From NCBI RefSeq assembly GCF_036825535.1, contig NZ_CP098812.1, forward strand, positions 620,001-684,000: DNA of 64,000 nt, read 5' to 3'. The notes under the pieces are model-generated. The model was given only the letters and a program-made list of their open reading frames with translations. It was not told the DNA's origin and did no database searches. The stretch's first letter is position 1. Each line of letters opens with the position of its first letter. This stretch comes from Parasalinivibrio latis (lineage in GTDB: Bacteria > Pseudomonadota > Gammaproteobacteria > Enterobacterales > Vibrionaceae). Positions 34,917-43,294 of this stretch are shown here, in pieces. Made by a program: the position numbers and the translations under genes.

Positions 34917-36149
34917 TTAAAAGCCCATCTGCTTTTTACCCAACTCCGTTAAATCGTCTACTGTCGCCCTGTTGGTATATTTCAGCTCATAGTTTTCTGC
35001 CGCAAAATCCGGGCAACTTGCACCTTTAAGGAATGCATCCTTTTGTTTTGGCAAGAAGCTTCTGTTTTTATCACAGTCAGGAACTGCGCCCACATAAATA
35101 ACATTGCTGTATCCCGTCCCTTCGTGGATATCTTCAACTGCATGGATAGTGTCTGGGTGCCACCATACAGTATCGCCTGCTTCCATATGGGGTATCGATA
35201 CCAGGCCTTCCAGCAGTAAAGGGTGCCACTCTGGTGAGACAGTTAACGCCCTTCCCGGAGCAGCACCACAAAGGTCATCTTCCGGTACGTCATCCTGGAT
35301 AGCCCGCAGGAGCATATATGGAACCGCCAGATAGGAAGGCACCATTTGCAGCGTGCCGTCTCCCGGCCCCTGGGGAGTCATGGCAACCCAGCCTTGGTAT
35401 GTCCGGAACATACTGCAGACGGCCGGTGACGGGAATTCTTCCACTGCAGTGCGTGAGGCCCCGTCAAATGCATCGTAGTCCTGCCAGTTTGGGCTGAACA
35501 GTTTGTGGTAGACATGGTTGTAGTTGGGTTCTAGCCAGCGCTCTATTGAACCGGAGTCTACGTGGGGGCTGAGCCCCAGTGAGGCATCACCCGGCTCGCG
35601 ACGGCGTATCCGGTCAGCATAGGCGAGGTTGAGATCAGGATTAAAGTGGACCTTGTCTCCATCCTGCCATGTCCAAACCCGGTTAAGGTGCTTCCGAAGC
35701 TCGGCCATATTAGGGTGTTGCCTTGCCCAAATTTGTGCCTTTGACCAATAGATGCCGAAAATTTGGGGCTTATCGGATTGAAGCTGGCTGAAATAATTGT
35801 CAGTGGCTTCAGGAATCTGGGTGTAGTACCCATTGTCGACAATATAACGTGCCAGCAGTTCGTTATTGCTGTCGGTTTCATCGCGGGGAAGAGTGTTATG
35901 GATCACGGCACTTCCGGCTACCTCGATCTGGCGACGTTGCTCGTCATTGAATCCTTCTTCGCCAATGTCCGCAAAATCAAACTCTGGAATAGCTGAACCG
36001 GTTTCGTCGAGTCTTTTTATCCGCTCAACCTCTGATTCCATTGCCTTGCTAACGGCCTGAAAAACACCGGCATAGTCACCGACTTGCTGTCTCAGTCGTT
36101 TTTTTACTTCACGGATCTGACCGGGAATATCATTGGTAGACAGTGCCAT
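34917..36149 (-). CDS. DUF1479 protein (YbiU-like putative Fe(II)/2-oxoglutarate oxygenase)
   Basis: A 410-residue protein matching the DUF1479 family (E. coli YbiU, of unknown function). LGLSPHVDSGSIERWLEP supplies an H-x-D pair, and VWWHPDTIHAVED a distal histidine, as in a cupin-fold iron(II) oxygenase. MTPQGPGDGTLQMVPSYLAVPYMLLRA is the conserved core. AAAGGAG lies before the ATG. The gene is divergent from a LacI-type regulator, and two operator-like sites lie between them, so it is probably controlled by that regulator together with the sugar transporter. The substrate is unknown. Confidence 0.82.
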   Translation of the reverse strand: MALSTNDIPGQIREVKKRLRQQVGDYAGVFQAVSKAMESEVERIKRLDETGSAIPEFDFADIGEEGFNDEQRRQIEVAGSAVIHNTLPRDETDSNNELLARYIVDNGYYTQIPEATDNYFSQLQSDKPQIFGIYWSKAQIWARQHPNMAELRKHLNRVWTWQDGDKVHFNPDLNLAYADRIRRREPGDASLGLSPHVDSGSIERWLEPNYNHVYHKLFSPNWQDYDAFDGASRTAVEEFPSPAVCSMFRTYQGWVAMTPQGPGDGTLQMVPSYLAVPYMLLRAIQDDVPEDDLCGAAPGRALTVSPEWHPLLLEGLVSIPHMEAGDTVWWHPDTIHAVEDIHEGTGYSNVIYVGAVPDCDKNRSFLPKQKDAFLKGASCPDFAAENYELKYTNRATVDDLTELGKKQMGF

Positions 36150-36229
36150 AACCCTTACTCCTTTATGGTTTTGGTATCGCTTCTTTAAGTCTATTTTCAG
36201 TTTCAGAAAATCAAAGACTGGAAATCAAA

Positions 36230-36243
36230 TTGTCACGTTCCAA
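36230..36243. promoter_or_regulatory. LacI-type operator candidate 1
   Basis: TTGTCACGTTCCAA is an imperfect palindrome with a central CG, as in LacI/GalR-family operators. It lies about 80 bases before the DUF1479 gene start and shares GTTCCAAA with the second site. Confidence 0.4.
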
Positions 36244-36385
36244 ACACAAATAAGCCGGCGTGTTCAAACTTTTAAAAAATTAAAATTCTTTAAAAACAAT
36301 TTTTGAAACCAGTTGCTTAAAGAAAAGCTCTTGCAATGTTTTACTGATCAATCATAAATAAGCTACATTTATTTAACATCGAAAA

Positions 36386-36397
36386 TGGAATGTTCCA
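36386..36397. promoter_or_regulatory. LacI-type operator candidate 2
   Basis: TGGAATGTTCCA has perfect TGGAA/TTCCA arms and lies about 90 bases before the regulator gene. The 335-base region 36150-36484 between the divergent genes is AT-rich and contains both sites, and no gene I can support. Confidence 0.45.
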
Positions 36398-36484
36398 AAG
36401 GATTTGAGAGAGACATTGTCTTTTGAATGAGAATTGAATTCCGTCGTTGTTGTTAGAAATATTAATAATAGGTTGGGTAGCCTT

Positions 36485-37546
36485 TTGAAAACTAAAAATA
36501 AAAAAGTAACCATGATTGACGTAGCCAAGAAAGCGGGGGTATCAAAATCTACCGTTTCTCTTGTGCTGGGGGGCAGCAGCTCTGTCAGTCAGGAGAAAAT
36601 TCAAAGGGTTAACAAGGCAATTGCTGATCTGGGATATGTCTACAACCGGGGAGCCGCTGGGTTAAGGGGGGGCCGTTCCAATATGGTTGCTGTCCTTTCC
36701 AATAACCTGACCAGTCCTTATTTCAATCAGGTAATCAGTGGGTTGGAGCCTTACCTGGATGAGCTTGGCCTGATGCCAATAATTATGGATATCAACGAAT
36801 CGCTGGAACGCCAAAGCAAGATGGTTGATTCCCTGCGTGAATACAACATTGCAGCGGTGATTATTACCCCGGCCCCTGGCACTAAGAAGAAATGGGTCGA
36901 CGACCTGGTTCACAGTGGTTTGCCTATTATTTCTATTATGCGTGAGGTGGAAAATGCCATTTCCCCGGTTGTCATGGCAGACAACCGATTGGGCTCCTAT
37001 CTTGCAACCCGCTCCCTCATTGAATTAGGCCACCGCAAAATTGGTTTTGCCGGCGGGCTGGACGGATTTTCAGACTGCCTCCAACGGCGCCGGGGATTCA
37101 TGGACGCCATGAACGAGTTTGGCCTAGATGTGCCCGAGAGCCGTATACAAAGCAGCCCCAGTACACGTGACGGCGGGCGCAGAGCGACCAAAACCTTGTT
37201 GGAAGTTGCCCCGGATATCACCGGGATAGTCTGCTTTACGGACGTTGTGGCTTATGGCGCTTACACCGCCCTTTATGAATTAGGAAAGGAACCCGGAAAG
37301 GATATCGCAGTTATCGGGTTCGATGATTTGGAAGATTCCCGGCTGATGTCACCATCCCTGAGTACCATTCGGGTGAAGGGGTCAGATATCGGTCGTGAAG
37401 CGTGTTACTTGTTGCAACGCCTCCTGGCCAATGATCAGACACCGAAAAAGATTTTGGTGGATGTGGAATTGGTTCAACGGGCATCAAGCCAACCCCCGGC
37501 ACAGGCCGGGACTGGAAAGATGGATGAGGCCAGTCAGCAAGCTTGA
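36485..37546 (+). CDS. LacI-family transcriptional regulator
   Basis: About 353 residues. VTMIDVAKKAGVSKSTVSLVLGGSSSVSQEKIQRV is the LacI-type helix-turn-helix with hinge helix, followed by a periplasmic-binding-protein-like ligand domain (MVAVLSNNLTSPYFNQVISGLE, then GFAGGLDGFSDCLQRRRGFMDAM and IAVIGFDDLEDSRLMSPSLSTIRV). The start is uncertain. A TTG at 36485 gives the usual few residues before the helix, the ATG at 36512 would begin at MIDVA, and a TTG at 36434 is also open. It lies 42 bases before a sugar ABC transporter operon, which it probably controls. Confidence 0.9.
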   Translation: MKTKNKKVTMIDVAKKAGVSKSTVSLVLGGSSSVSQEKIQRVNKAIADLGYVYNRGAAGLRGGRSNMVAVLSNNLTSPYFNQVISGLEPYLDELGLMPIIMDINESLERQSKMVDSLREYNIAAVIITPAPGTKKKWVDDLVHSGLPIISIMREVENAISPVVMADNRLGSYLATRSLIELGHRKIGFAGGLDGFSDCLQRRRGFMDAMNEFGLDVPESRIQSSPSTRDGGRRATKTLLEVAPDITGIVCFTDVVAYGAYTALYELGKEPGKDIAVIGFDDLEDSRLMSPSLSTIRVKGSDIGREACYLLQRLLANDQTPKKILVDVELVQRASSQPPAQAGTGKMDEASQQA

Positions 37547-37588
37547 GTAACGGACCCGAAAGGGAATTGAGTAAAGTGGGGAAAAACA

Positions 37589-38836
37589 ATGAAAAAACAG
37601 ATGCTTGTATCACTGCTTTCAGCTTCGGTCGCACTAGGGACAACCATGACTGCAAATGCTGAAGACGTAGAAGTTCTGCACTGGTGGACATCTGGCGGTG
37701 AAGCCGCTGCGCTCAACGTGTTGAAGGATGACCTGGGTACAAAAGGTGTGGGCTGGAAAGACATGCCAGTAGCCGGTGGCGGCGGTGGTAACGCCATGAC
37801 AGTGCTCCGGGCTCGAGTCACTTCCGGTAACCCGCCGACAGCAGTGCAGATGCTGGGTTTTGATATCCAGGATTGGGCGGCTGAAGGTGTTGTTGCAAAC
37901 CTTAATGACGTTGCGGCAGCAGAAGGCTGGGATGACACAGTGCCAAAAGCCCTGCAGCGTTTTGCCAAATATGACGACAAGTGGGTTTCAGCGCCTGTTA
38001 ACGTTCACTCCACCAACTGGATCTGGGCCAACAAGGCACTGCTGGACAAAGTTGGTGCGAAAGTTCCGGGTAACTGGGACGAGCTGGTTGATACCCTGGA
38101 TAAGTTGAAAGAAGCCGGTTACGTACCACTGGCTCACGGTGGGCAGGCTTGGCAGGATGCGACCATTTTTGATGGTGTTGTACTGACAACCGGTGGTATC
38201 GATTTCTACCGTAAGGCGTTTATTGAACTCGATCCTGAAGCGCTGGGTTCAGACACCATGGTGAAATCATTTGACCGTATGGCGAAGCTGCGCAGCTATG
38301 TGGATGACAACTTCCCGGGCCGTGACTGGAACCTGGCCAGTGCCATGGTTATCGAAGGCAAGGCTGGCATGCAGATTATGGGTGACTGGGCAAAAGGTGA
38401 GTTCCTGAAAGCCGGTCAGAAGCCAGGGGAAGATTTTGTCTGCTTCCGTATGCCGGGTACCCAGGGCATGGTGACCTTTAACTCTGACCAGTTTGTTATG
38501 TTCGATGTGGGTAAGAGTAAGGCCCAGGACGAAATGGCGAAATCCATCATGGCGCCTACATTCCAGTCAGCATTTAACGTAGTGAAAGGTTCTGTGCCTG
38601 CGCGTACTGATGTGTCTGATGCCGATTTTGACGCCTGTGGTAAGAAGGGCATGAAGGATCTGGCTGAAGCAAACCAGAACAACACTCTGGTGGGCAGTAT
38701 GGCTCACGGCCACGCAGCACCGGCTGCTGTAAAGAACGCAGTGTATGACGTGGTAACCAACCACTTCAACGGCGGTATGGATTCAAAAGAAGCAACCAAG
38801 GCACTGGTAAGTGCTGTACGGGATGCTCAGTTCTAA
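37589..38836 (+). CDS. gtsA: sugar ABC transporter substrate-binding protein (glucose/mannose type)
   Basis: A 415-residue periplasmic protein with a signal peptide (MKKQMLVSLLSASVALG, cleavage near TANAED). The mature start EVLHWWTSGGEAAALNVL and the segments AGGGGGNAMTVLRARV, PLAHGGQAWQDATIFDGV and GKAGMQIMGDWAKGEFLKAG closely follow GtsA-type glucose/mannose-binding proteins of Pseudomonas. It is the first gene of a four-gene transporter operon. The sugar specificity is inferred from this resemblance. Confidence 0.88.
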   Translation: MKKQMLVSLLSASVALGTTMTANAEDVEVLHWWTSGGEAAALNVLKDDLGTKGVGWKDMPVAGGGGGNAMTVLRARVTSGNPPTAVQMLGFDIQDWAAEGVVANLNDVAAAEGWDDTVPKALQRFAKYDDKWVSAPVNVHSTNWIWANKALLDKVGAKVPGNWDELVDTLDKLKEAGYVPLAHGGQAWQDATIFDGVVLTTGGIDFYRKAFIELDPEALGSDTMVKSFDRMAKLRSYVDDNFPGRDWNLASAMVIEGKAGMQIMGDWAKGEFLKAGQKPGEDFVCFRMPGTQGMVTFNSDQFVMFDVGKSKAQDEMAKSIMAPTFQSAFNVVKGSVPARTDVSDADFDACGKKGMKDLAEANQNNTLVGSMAHGHAAPAAVKNAVYDVVTNHFNGGMDSKEATKALVSAVRDAQF

Positions 38837-38864
38837 CGCTCTGAATTATGTAACACCGGAATTT

Positions 38865-38888
38865 GGGGCCGGATTTCCGGCCCCTTTT
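38865..38888 (+). terminator. intra-operon hairpin after binding-protein gene
   Basis: GGGGCCGG-ATTT-CCGGCCCC then TTTTGA. Such hairpins after binding-protein genes lower downstream expression and protect the upstream mRNA. Confidence 0.6.
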
Positions 38889-38902
38889 GACAAGGATGCA
38901 TT

Positions 38903-39805
38903 ATGGCTTCTTCACTGAAGAAAGGATCCCGGGGTTGGTGGCAGCAGCAAATTCCCAAAATTGTGCTGGCTCCGTCGTTTTCCCTAATCCTGTTTTTTGT
39001 TTATGGCTTCATCGCTTGGACGGCGTATATCTCTTTCAGCCGCTCCCGGATGCTGCCGAATTATGACCTTATTGGGGTCAGGCCCTATGAGAAATTATGG
39101 AATTCGCTGAACTGGCAGGTTGCGTTGGAAAACCTGGCGATATTTGGCGGGCTCTACATTGTAATCTGCTGTGTTCTGGGACTGTTCCTTGCAATCCTGC
39201 TTGACCAGAGGATCCGGATTGAAGGCGGGCTGCGCCCCATTTTCCTCTATCCGATGGCACTGAGTTTTATCGTAACCGGTACTGCATGGAAATGGTTCCT
39301 GAACCCAGGCCTTGGCCTTGAGAAAACCATGCAGAACTGGGGGTGGGAGAGCTTTTCCTTTGACTGGCTGGTTAACCCGGATATGGCGATCTATACCGTG
39401 GTGATTGCTGGGGTTTGGCAAACATCGGGCTTTGTGATGGCGATGTTCCTTGCCGGGCTTCGCGGTATTGACAGCGAGATCCTTAAAGCGGCACAGCTTG
39501 ATGGTGCGCCGCCGTACAAGGTGTACACCCGTATAATTATCCCGCAGCTGCGCCCGGTATTTTTAAGTGCCTTTATCGTGCTCGCCCATATGGCAATCAA
39601 GAGCTACGACCTGGTAATTGCCCTGACCGGTGGTGGACCGGGGAATGCGACTGAGTTGCCGGCGACCTTTATGTATTCCTACACCTTTACCCGCAACCAG
39701 ATGGCAGTGGGGTCAGCCAGTGCCATGGTAATGCTGATGACCATCGCAGCAATCATTGTTCCGTACCTGTATTCCGAGCTTAAAGGGGGCCGAAATGAGC
39801 ACTAA
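38903..39805 (+). CDS. gtsB: sugar ABC transporter permease (GtsB-like)
   Basis: A 300-residue inner-membrane permease with six predicted helices. The EAA motif for contact with the ATPase is DSEILKAAQLDGAPPYKVYTRIIIPQLRP. AAGGAT precedes the ATG. It pairs with the next permease, whose start overlaps its last 11 bases. Confidence 0.9.
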   Translation: MASSLKKGSRGWWQQQIPKIVLAPSFSLILFFVYGFIAWTAYISFSRSRMLPNYDLIGVRPYEKLWNSLNWQVALENLAIFGGLYIVICCVLGLFLAILLDQRIRIEGGLRPIFLYPMALSFIVTGTAWKWFLNPGLGLEKTMQNWGWESFSFDWLVNPDMAIYTVVIAGVWQTSGFVMAMFLAGLRGIDSEILKAAQLDGAPPYKVYTRIIIPQLRPVFLSAFIVLAHMAIKSYDLVIALTGGGPGNATELPATFMYSYTFTRNQMAVGSASAMVMLMTIAAIIVPYLYSELKGGRNEH

Positions 39806-40673
39806 TACGGCTTCGCCATTCGCTGGCCCTCGCTTCTGGCGGGTGCTGATTTACACCACCCTGATTGTTTTTGCCTGCATGTACCTGTTGCCGCTTTTTG
39901 TCATGCTGGTGACGTCATTCAAATCACTGGCGGAGATTCGCCAGGGGGATATGTTGGCGTTCCCGCAGGAGTGGACCACCGCGCCCTGGGCATCGGCATG
40001 GGGGAGTGCCTGTATCGGTTTGACGTGTGAAGGGATAAAGGGTTACTTCTCCAACTCTATCCTGATTACAGTGCCCGGCGTGTTGCTTTCCACGTTGCTG
40101 GGGGCGATCAACGGGTATGTGTTGACCAAGTGGCGCTTCCCCGGCCACCGCTGGGTATTCGGGCTGATGCTGTTCGGTTGCTTCATTCCGTTCCAGGTGG
40201 TGCTGGTGCCTATGTCACAGGTACTGGGAACCCTGGGTATTGCCAATACCACCCCAGGGCTGGTGCTGGTGCATGTGACCTATGGACTTGGCTTTACCAC
40301 CCTTTTCTTCCGTAACTATTACGAGGCGTTTCCGCAGGAACTGGTGCGGGCTGCGATGATTGACGGGGCAGGCTTTTTCAAGATGTTCTTCCGAATCATG
40401 TTGCCAAGCTCCGGCCCGATTATCGTGGTAACCGTTATCTGGCAGTTCACCAATATCTGGAATGATTTCCTGTTCGGGGCCTCGTTCTCTTCCGGTGACA
40501 CCGCACCGATAACTGTGGCACTGAACAACCTGGTGAACTCATCGACCGGCGTAAAGGAATACAACGTGCACATGGCTGCAGCCATGATTGCGGCTCTGCC
40601 GACGCTGTTTGTGTATGTGGTTGCCGGGCGCTATTTCGTCCGTGGCCTGATGGCCGGCTCCGTTAAAGGATAA
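39795..40673 (+). CDS. gtsC: sugar ABC transporter permease (GtsC-like)
   Basis: A 292-residue permease of the MalG type with six predicted helices. The EAA loop reads YEAFPQELVRAAMIDGAGFFKMFFRIMLPSS. The ATG at 39795 has AAAGGGGG upstream, and it overlaps the end of the first permease gene, which is typical of coupled permease pairs. Confidence 0.9.
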   Translation: MSTNTASPFAGPRFWRVLIYTTLIVFACMYLLPLFVMLVTSFKSLAEIRQGDMLAFPQEWTTAPWASAWGSACIGLTCEGIKGYFSNSILITVPGVLLSTLLGAINGYVLTKWRFPGHRWVFGLMLFGCFIPFQVVLVPMSQVLGTLGIANTTPGLVLVHVTYGLGFTTLFFRNYYEAFPQELVRAAMIDGAGFFKMFFRIMLPSSGPIIVVTVIWQFTNIWNDFLFGASFSSGDTAPITVALNNLVNSSTGVKEYNVHMAAAMIAALPTLFVYVVAGRYFVRGLMAGSVKG

Positions 40674-40692
40674 TGTGGTAAAGGATTAACAA

Positions 40693-41793
40693 ATGGCTTC
40701 TCTGACTTTAAACAATGTACAAAAAACCTTTGGCCAGACGGAAGTACTGCGGGGCATCAATATCGCCATTGAAGACGGTGACTTTCTGGTTCTGGTGGGC
40801 CCGTCCGGCTGTGGTAAATCAACCCTCCTAAATATGATTGCCGGGCTGGATGATATCTCAGGCGGTGACGTGAATATCGGTGAGGAGAGGGTTAATGAGC
40901 TGCACCCTTCCGAGCGTGATATCGCCATGGTATTCCAGTCCTACGCCTTGTACCCGAACATGACGGTAGAGCAGAACATTGCGTTTGGCCTTGAGATGCG
41001 CGGCGTTCCCAAGGAAGAGCGAAGCAAGCTGATTGCTGATGTTTCCGGGATGCTGCAGATTGAACACCTGCTCAAGCGTAAGCCTGCACAGCTTTCGGGT
41101 GGCCAGCGCCAGCGCGTGGCGATGGGGAGGGCGCTTGTCCGGCACCCGAAAATCTTCCTGTTTGATGAGCCGCTTTCCAACCTCGATGCCAAGCTTCGGG
41201 TGGATATGCGTACCGAAATCAAGCGCCTACACCAGCGACTCGGTGCAACCATTGTCTATGTGACCCACGATCAGATCGAGGCCATGACACTGGCGACCAA
41301 GATTGCTGTTATGAAAGACGGTGTGCTTCAGCAACTGGGTTCTCCGGATGAGGTGTACAACGACCCGGCCAACGTGTTTGTGGCAACCTTCATGGGCTCG
41401 CCGTCCATGAACATGTTCCCGGCGGAACTCCATGCGCTCCCTGACGGTTTCTACCTGTCGCTGGAAAATTCCAGTGGTGAGCAGCAGCGCCTCAAGCTGA
41501 CCCGGCCGCTCAGCAACAGTGCGTCTTACAACGGCAAGAAAGTGCTGGTGGGTATCCGGCCGGAAGACATCCGTGAAGCGGAAGATGAAGATACCAGCCG
41601 GATCAGTTGCCCGGTGGATGTTGTTGAGCCGACCGGTGCTGATACCTATGTAGTGACATCCCTTGGCGGTAAGGAAGTGGTATCACGCCTGAAAGCAAAA
41701 TGTATGCTTAAGGCCGGTGACTCTGCAGAACTGGCGTTTAACATGGATCACGTGGTGCTGTTTGATGCCGATACAGAAGAGCGTATCCGGTAA
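40693..41793 (+). CDS. sugar ABC transporter ATP-binding protein (MalK/UgpC type)
   Basis: A 366-residue ATPase. Walker A GPSGCGKST, Q-loop VFQSYALYPNMT, signature LSGGQRQRVAMGRALVR, Walker B FLFDEPLSNLDA and the switch VTHDQIEAMT are all present. A C-terminal regulatory OB-like domain follows (VLVGIRPEDIREAE). It energises uptake by the two permeases upstream and is the last gene of the operon. Confidence 0.93.
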   Translation: MASLTLNNVQKTFGQTEVLRGINIAIEDGDFLVLVGPSGCGKSTLLNMIAGLDDISGGDVNIGEERVNELHPSERDIAMVFQSYALYPNMTVEQNIAFGLEMRGVPKEERSKLIADVSGMLQIEHLLKRKPAQLSGGQRQRVAMGRALVRHPKIFLFDEPLSNLDAKLRVDMRTEIKRLHQRLGATIVYVTHDQIEAMTLATKIAVMKDGVLQQLGSPDEVYNDPANVFVATFMGSPSMNMFPAELHALPDGFYLSLENSSGEQQRLKLTRPLSNSASYNGKKVLVGIRPEDIREAEDEDTSRISCPVDVVEPTGADTYVVTSLGGKEVVSRLKAKCMLKAGDSAELAFNMDHVVLFDADTEERIR

Positions 41794-41815
41794 GCCCGGA
41801 AACACATAGCAAGGC

Positions 41816-41846
41816 AAAGGCGGGCCAATTCGGACCCGCCTTTTTT
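41816..41846. terminator. bidirectional terminator
   Basis: AAAGGCGGGCC and GGACCCGCC arms, followed by six T's on the plus strand. It ends the transporter operon and overlaps the stop of the minus-strand XRE gene. Confidence 0.75.
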
Positions 41847-42072
41847 ACGTTTCAGCCGTGACGGAATCATCCTGCACATATTCGAAAATATCCCCCGGCT
41901 GACATTCCAGGATGGCGCAGATTTTTTCCAGGGTGGAAAACCTGACACCTTTCACCTTACCGTTCCTGAGCAGGGACAGGTTTTGCTCAGTAATGCCCAC
42001 AGCTTCTGCCAAGGCTTTCCCTTTCATCTTGCGTTTGGCAAGGATGACATCCAAGTGGACGAGTATTGGCAT
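41845..42072 (-). CDS. small XRE-family regulator
   Basis: A 75-residue Cro/CI-type helix-turn-helix protein: KGKALAEAVGITEQNLSLLRNGKVKGVRFSTLEKICAILECQPGDIFEYV. This matches the small XRE proteins that are regularly paired with DUF2975 membrane proteins. It lies eight bases downstream of that partner gene in the same transcript. Confidence 0.87.
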   Translation of the reverse strand: MPILVHLDVILAKRKMKGKALAEAVGITEQNLSLLRNGKVKGVRFSTLEKICAILECQPGDIFEYVQDDSVTAET

Positions 42073-42080
42073 GGTATTCC

Positions 42081-42602
42081 CTACACGTAAAGGTCGTTTT
42101 CGGTGCGGAGCTTCACACCCTCGACCAGCAATTCACTGATAACCCAAAGTACGAACCCCATACCAATCATCACGATTTCATGACTGCCAAAAGAGATAGA
42201 AACCGTTTTCTGACCGGCTGGGTGGTTGAAAGTTATCAGCACACTGGTGATAAGGTAAATAATCGGTTTACAGGCTGCCTGGATAAGCAGTAATACCGCA
42301 AAACGCCGGATGGCAGTGCTGTTGGTGAGGTTAAAAAGCTCACCCCGGGAGAAATTGACGAAGGCTTTTCTCAGGTAGTAAAGCCCAGCCAGGCCGACAC
42401 AGAGGTATAGGGAGACCATTGTCCAAATCAGGTAAAGTTGCCAGCTTTCAACCGTCTGCCATTGGACCGGGAAGGGCATGGCTTCAAGAATCAGCATCCG
42501 GAACGCTGAGATATCGAAAAGCCCGTAAAGCAGCAATAAAGGGATCGAAATGAGGGCAGCCAGGCAGCCCCAGTTAACCGCAAGTGATAGTTGTCTTGTC
42601 AT
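42081..42602 (-). CDS. DUF2975-type membrane protein
   Basis: A 173-residue protein with four hydrophobic segments (near residues 8-28, 55-78, 100-122 and 138-160) and the conserved FSRGELFNLTNSTAIRRFA loop typical of DUF2975. The function of the family is unknown. Its constant pairing with a small XRE regulator suggests a membrane-linked control module. Confidence 0.77.
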   Translation of the reverse strand: MTRQLSLAVNWGCLAALISIPLLLLYGLFDISAFRMLILEAMPFPVQWQTVESWQLYLIWTMVSLYLCVGLAGLYYLRKAFVNFSRGELFNLTNSTAIRRFAVLLLIQAACKPIIYLITSVLITFNHPAGQKTVSISFGSHEIVMIGMGFVLWVISELLVEGVKLRTENDLYV

Positions 42603-42678
42603 TGGGACACTCTTCCGTCTTGTCGTTGTTCAATAATAAATTATCGTTTTATTTTAATTTTCTCCATGGAGGAGGGTA

Positions 42679-43029
42679 ATGAATAGGCTACATTCTCAAA
42701 TTAGGACATTGTTCTTATTATTGATGGTTTCTTGCAGTGCAAGTGCTCTGACGGTGTCGCAGTTTCAGGCCATTTGCCAGTCGGGGGAGATACCTTGCAG
42801 TGAGGTTAGGCTGTTACAGGCATATGTCGGTGGCGGGCTGGATGCGATAGCGTCCCTGGATGAAAAGACCGACTATTTAAAAAAGGTGTACTGCGCAGAT
42901 TCCCGGGAACTGTTTAATGTCCCTGCGATTATCCGTTATATCGAAGCACTGGGCAGTGAGGATGCTTCCCGGAATGCGGGATTGATGATAGTGCGTTACC
43001 TTGAGCAGAATGGAGAGTGTGAGAAATGA
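42679..43029 (+). CDS. small exported protein, unknown
   Basis: A 116-residue protein with a signal peptide (TLFLLLMVSCSASA). The mature part has four cysteines (AICQSG, IPCSEV, VYCADS and GECEK at the end), probably forming disulfides. The spacing C..(AYVGGGLDAI)..YC..(IIRYIE)..C faintly resembles Rap1a/Tai-type immunity proteins, but I would not assign this without a profile search. GGAGGAGG precedes the ATG. ATGA overlap couples it to the next gene. Confidence 0.66.
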   Translation: MNRLHSQIRTLFLLLMVSCSASALTVSQFQAICQSGEIPCSEVRLLQAYVGGGLDAIASLDEKTDYLKKVYCADSRELFNVPAIIRYIEALGSEDASRNAGLMIVRYLEQNGECEK

Positions 43030-43247
43030 ATGCATGTCGTAGTTTCCACCGGACTCTTTTTATTGCTCTATCCACTTCAGTGTTGCTGTCTGCTTGTACA
43101 TACCGCGGCGTGTATGAGGGGCTGCAATACAGCGAGCGCAATGAGTGCATGAAGCTGCCACTTAACCAGCAGCAGGAATGCCTGGATCGGGTGAATACCC
43201 CTTACCGGGATTATGAGCGGGAGAGGGAGGCTCAGATTGAGGAATAA
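43026..43247 (+). CDS. small lipoprotein, unknown
   Basis: A 73-residue protein with lipobox LLSACT. The mature part is about 50 residues and charged (YRDYEREREAQIEE). It is translated in overlap with the preceding exported protein, so the two probably act together. A weak GC-rich hairpin (GCCGGGC/GCCCGGC, 43250-43270) follows. Confidence 0.65.
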   Translation: MNACRSFHRTLFIALSTSVLLSACTYRGVYEGLQYSERNECMKLPLNQQQECLDRVNTPYRDYEREREAQIEE

Positions 43248-43294
43248 ACGCCGGGCACTGTTGGCCCGGCCGTTCGTGGGTTCGTTAAAAGGGA

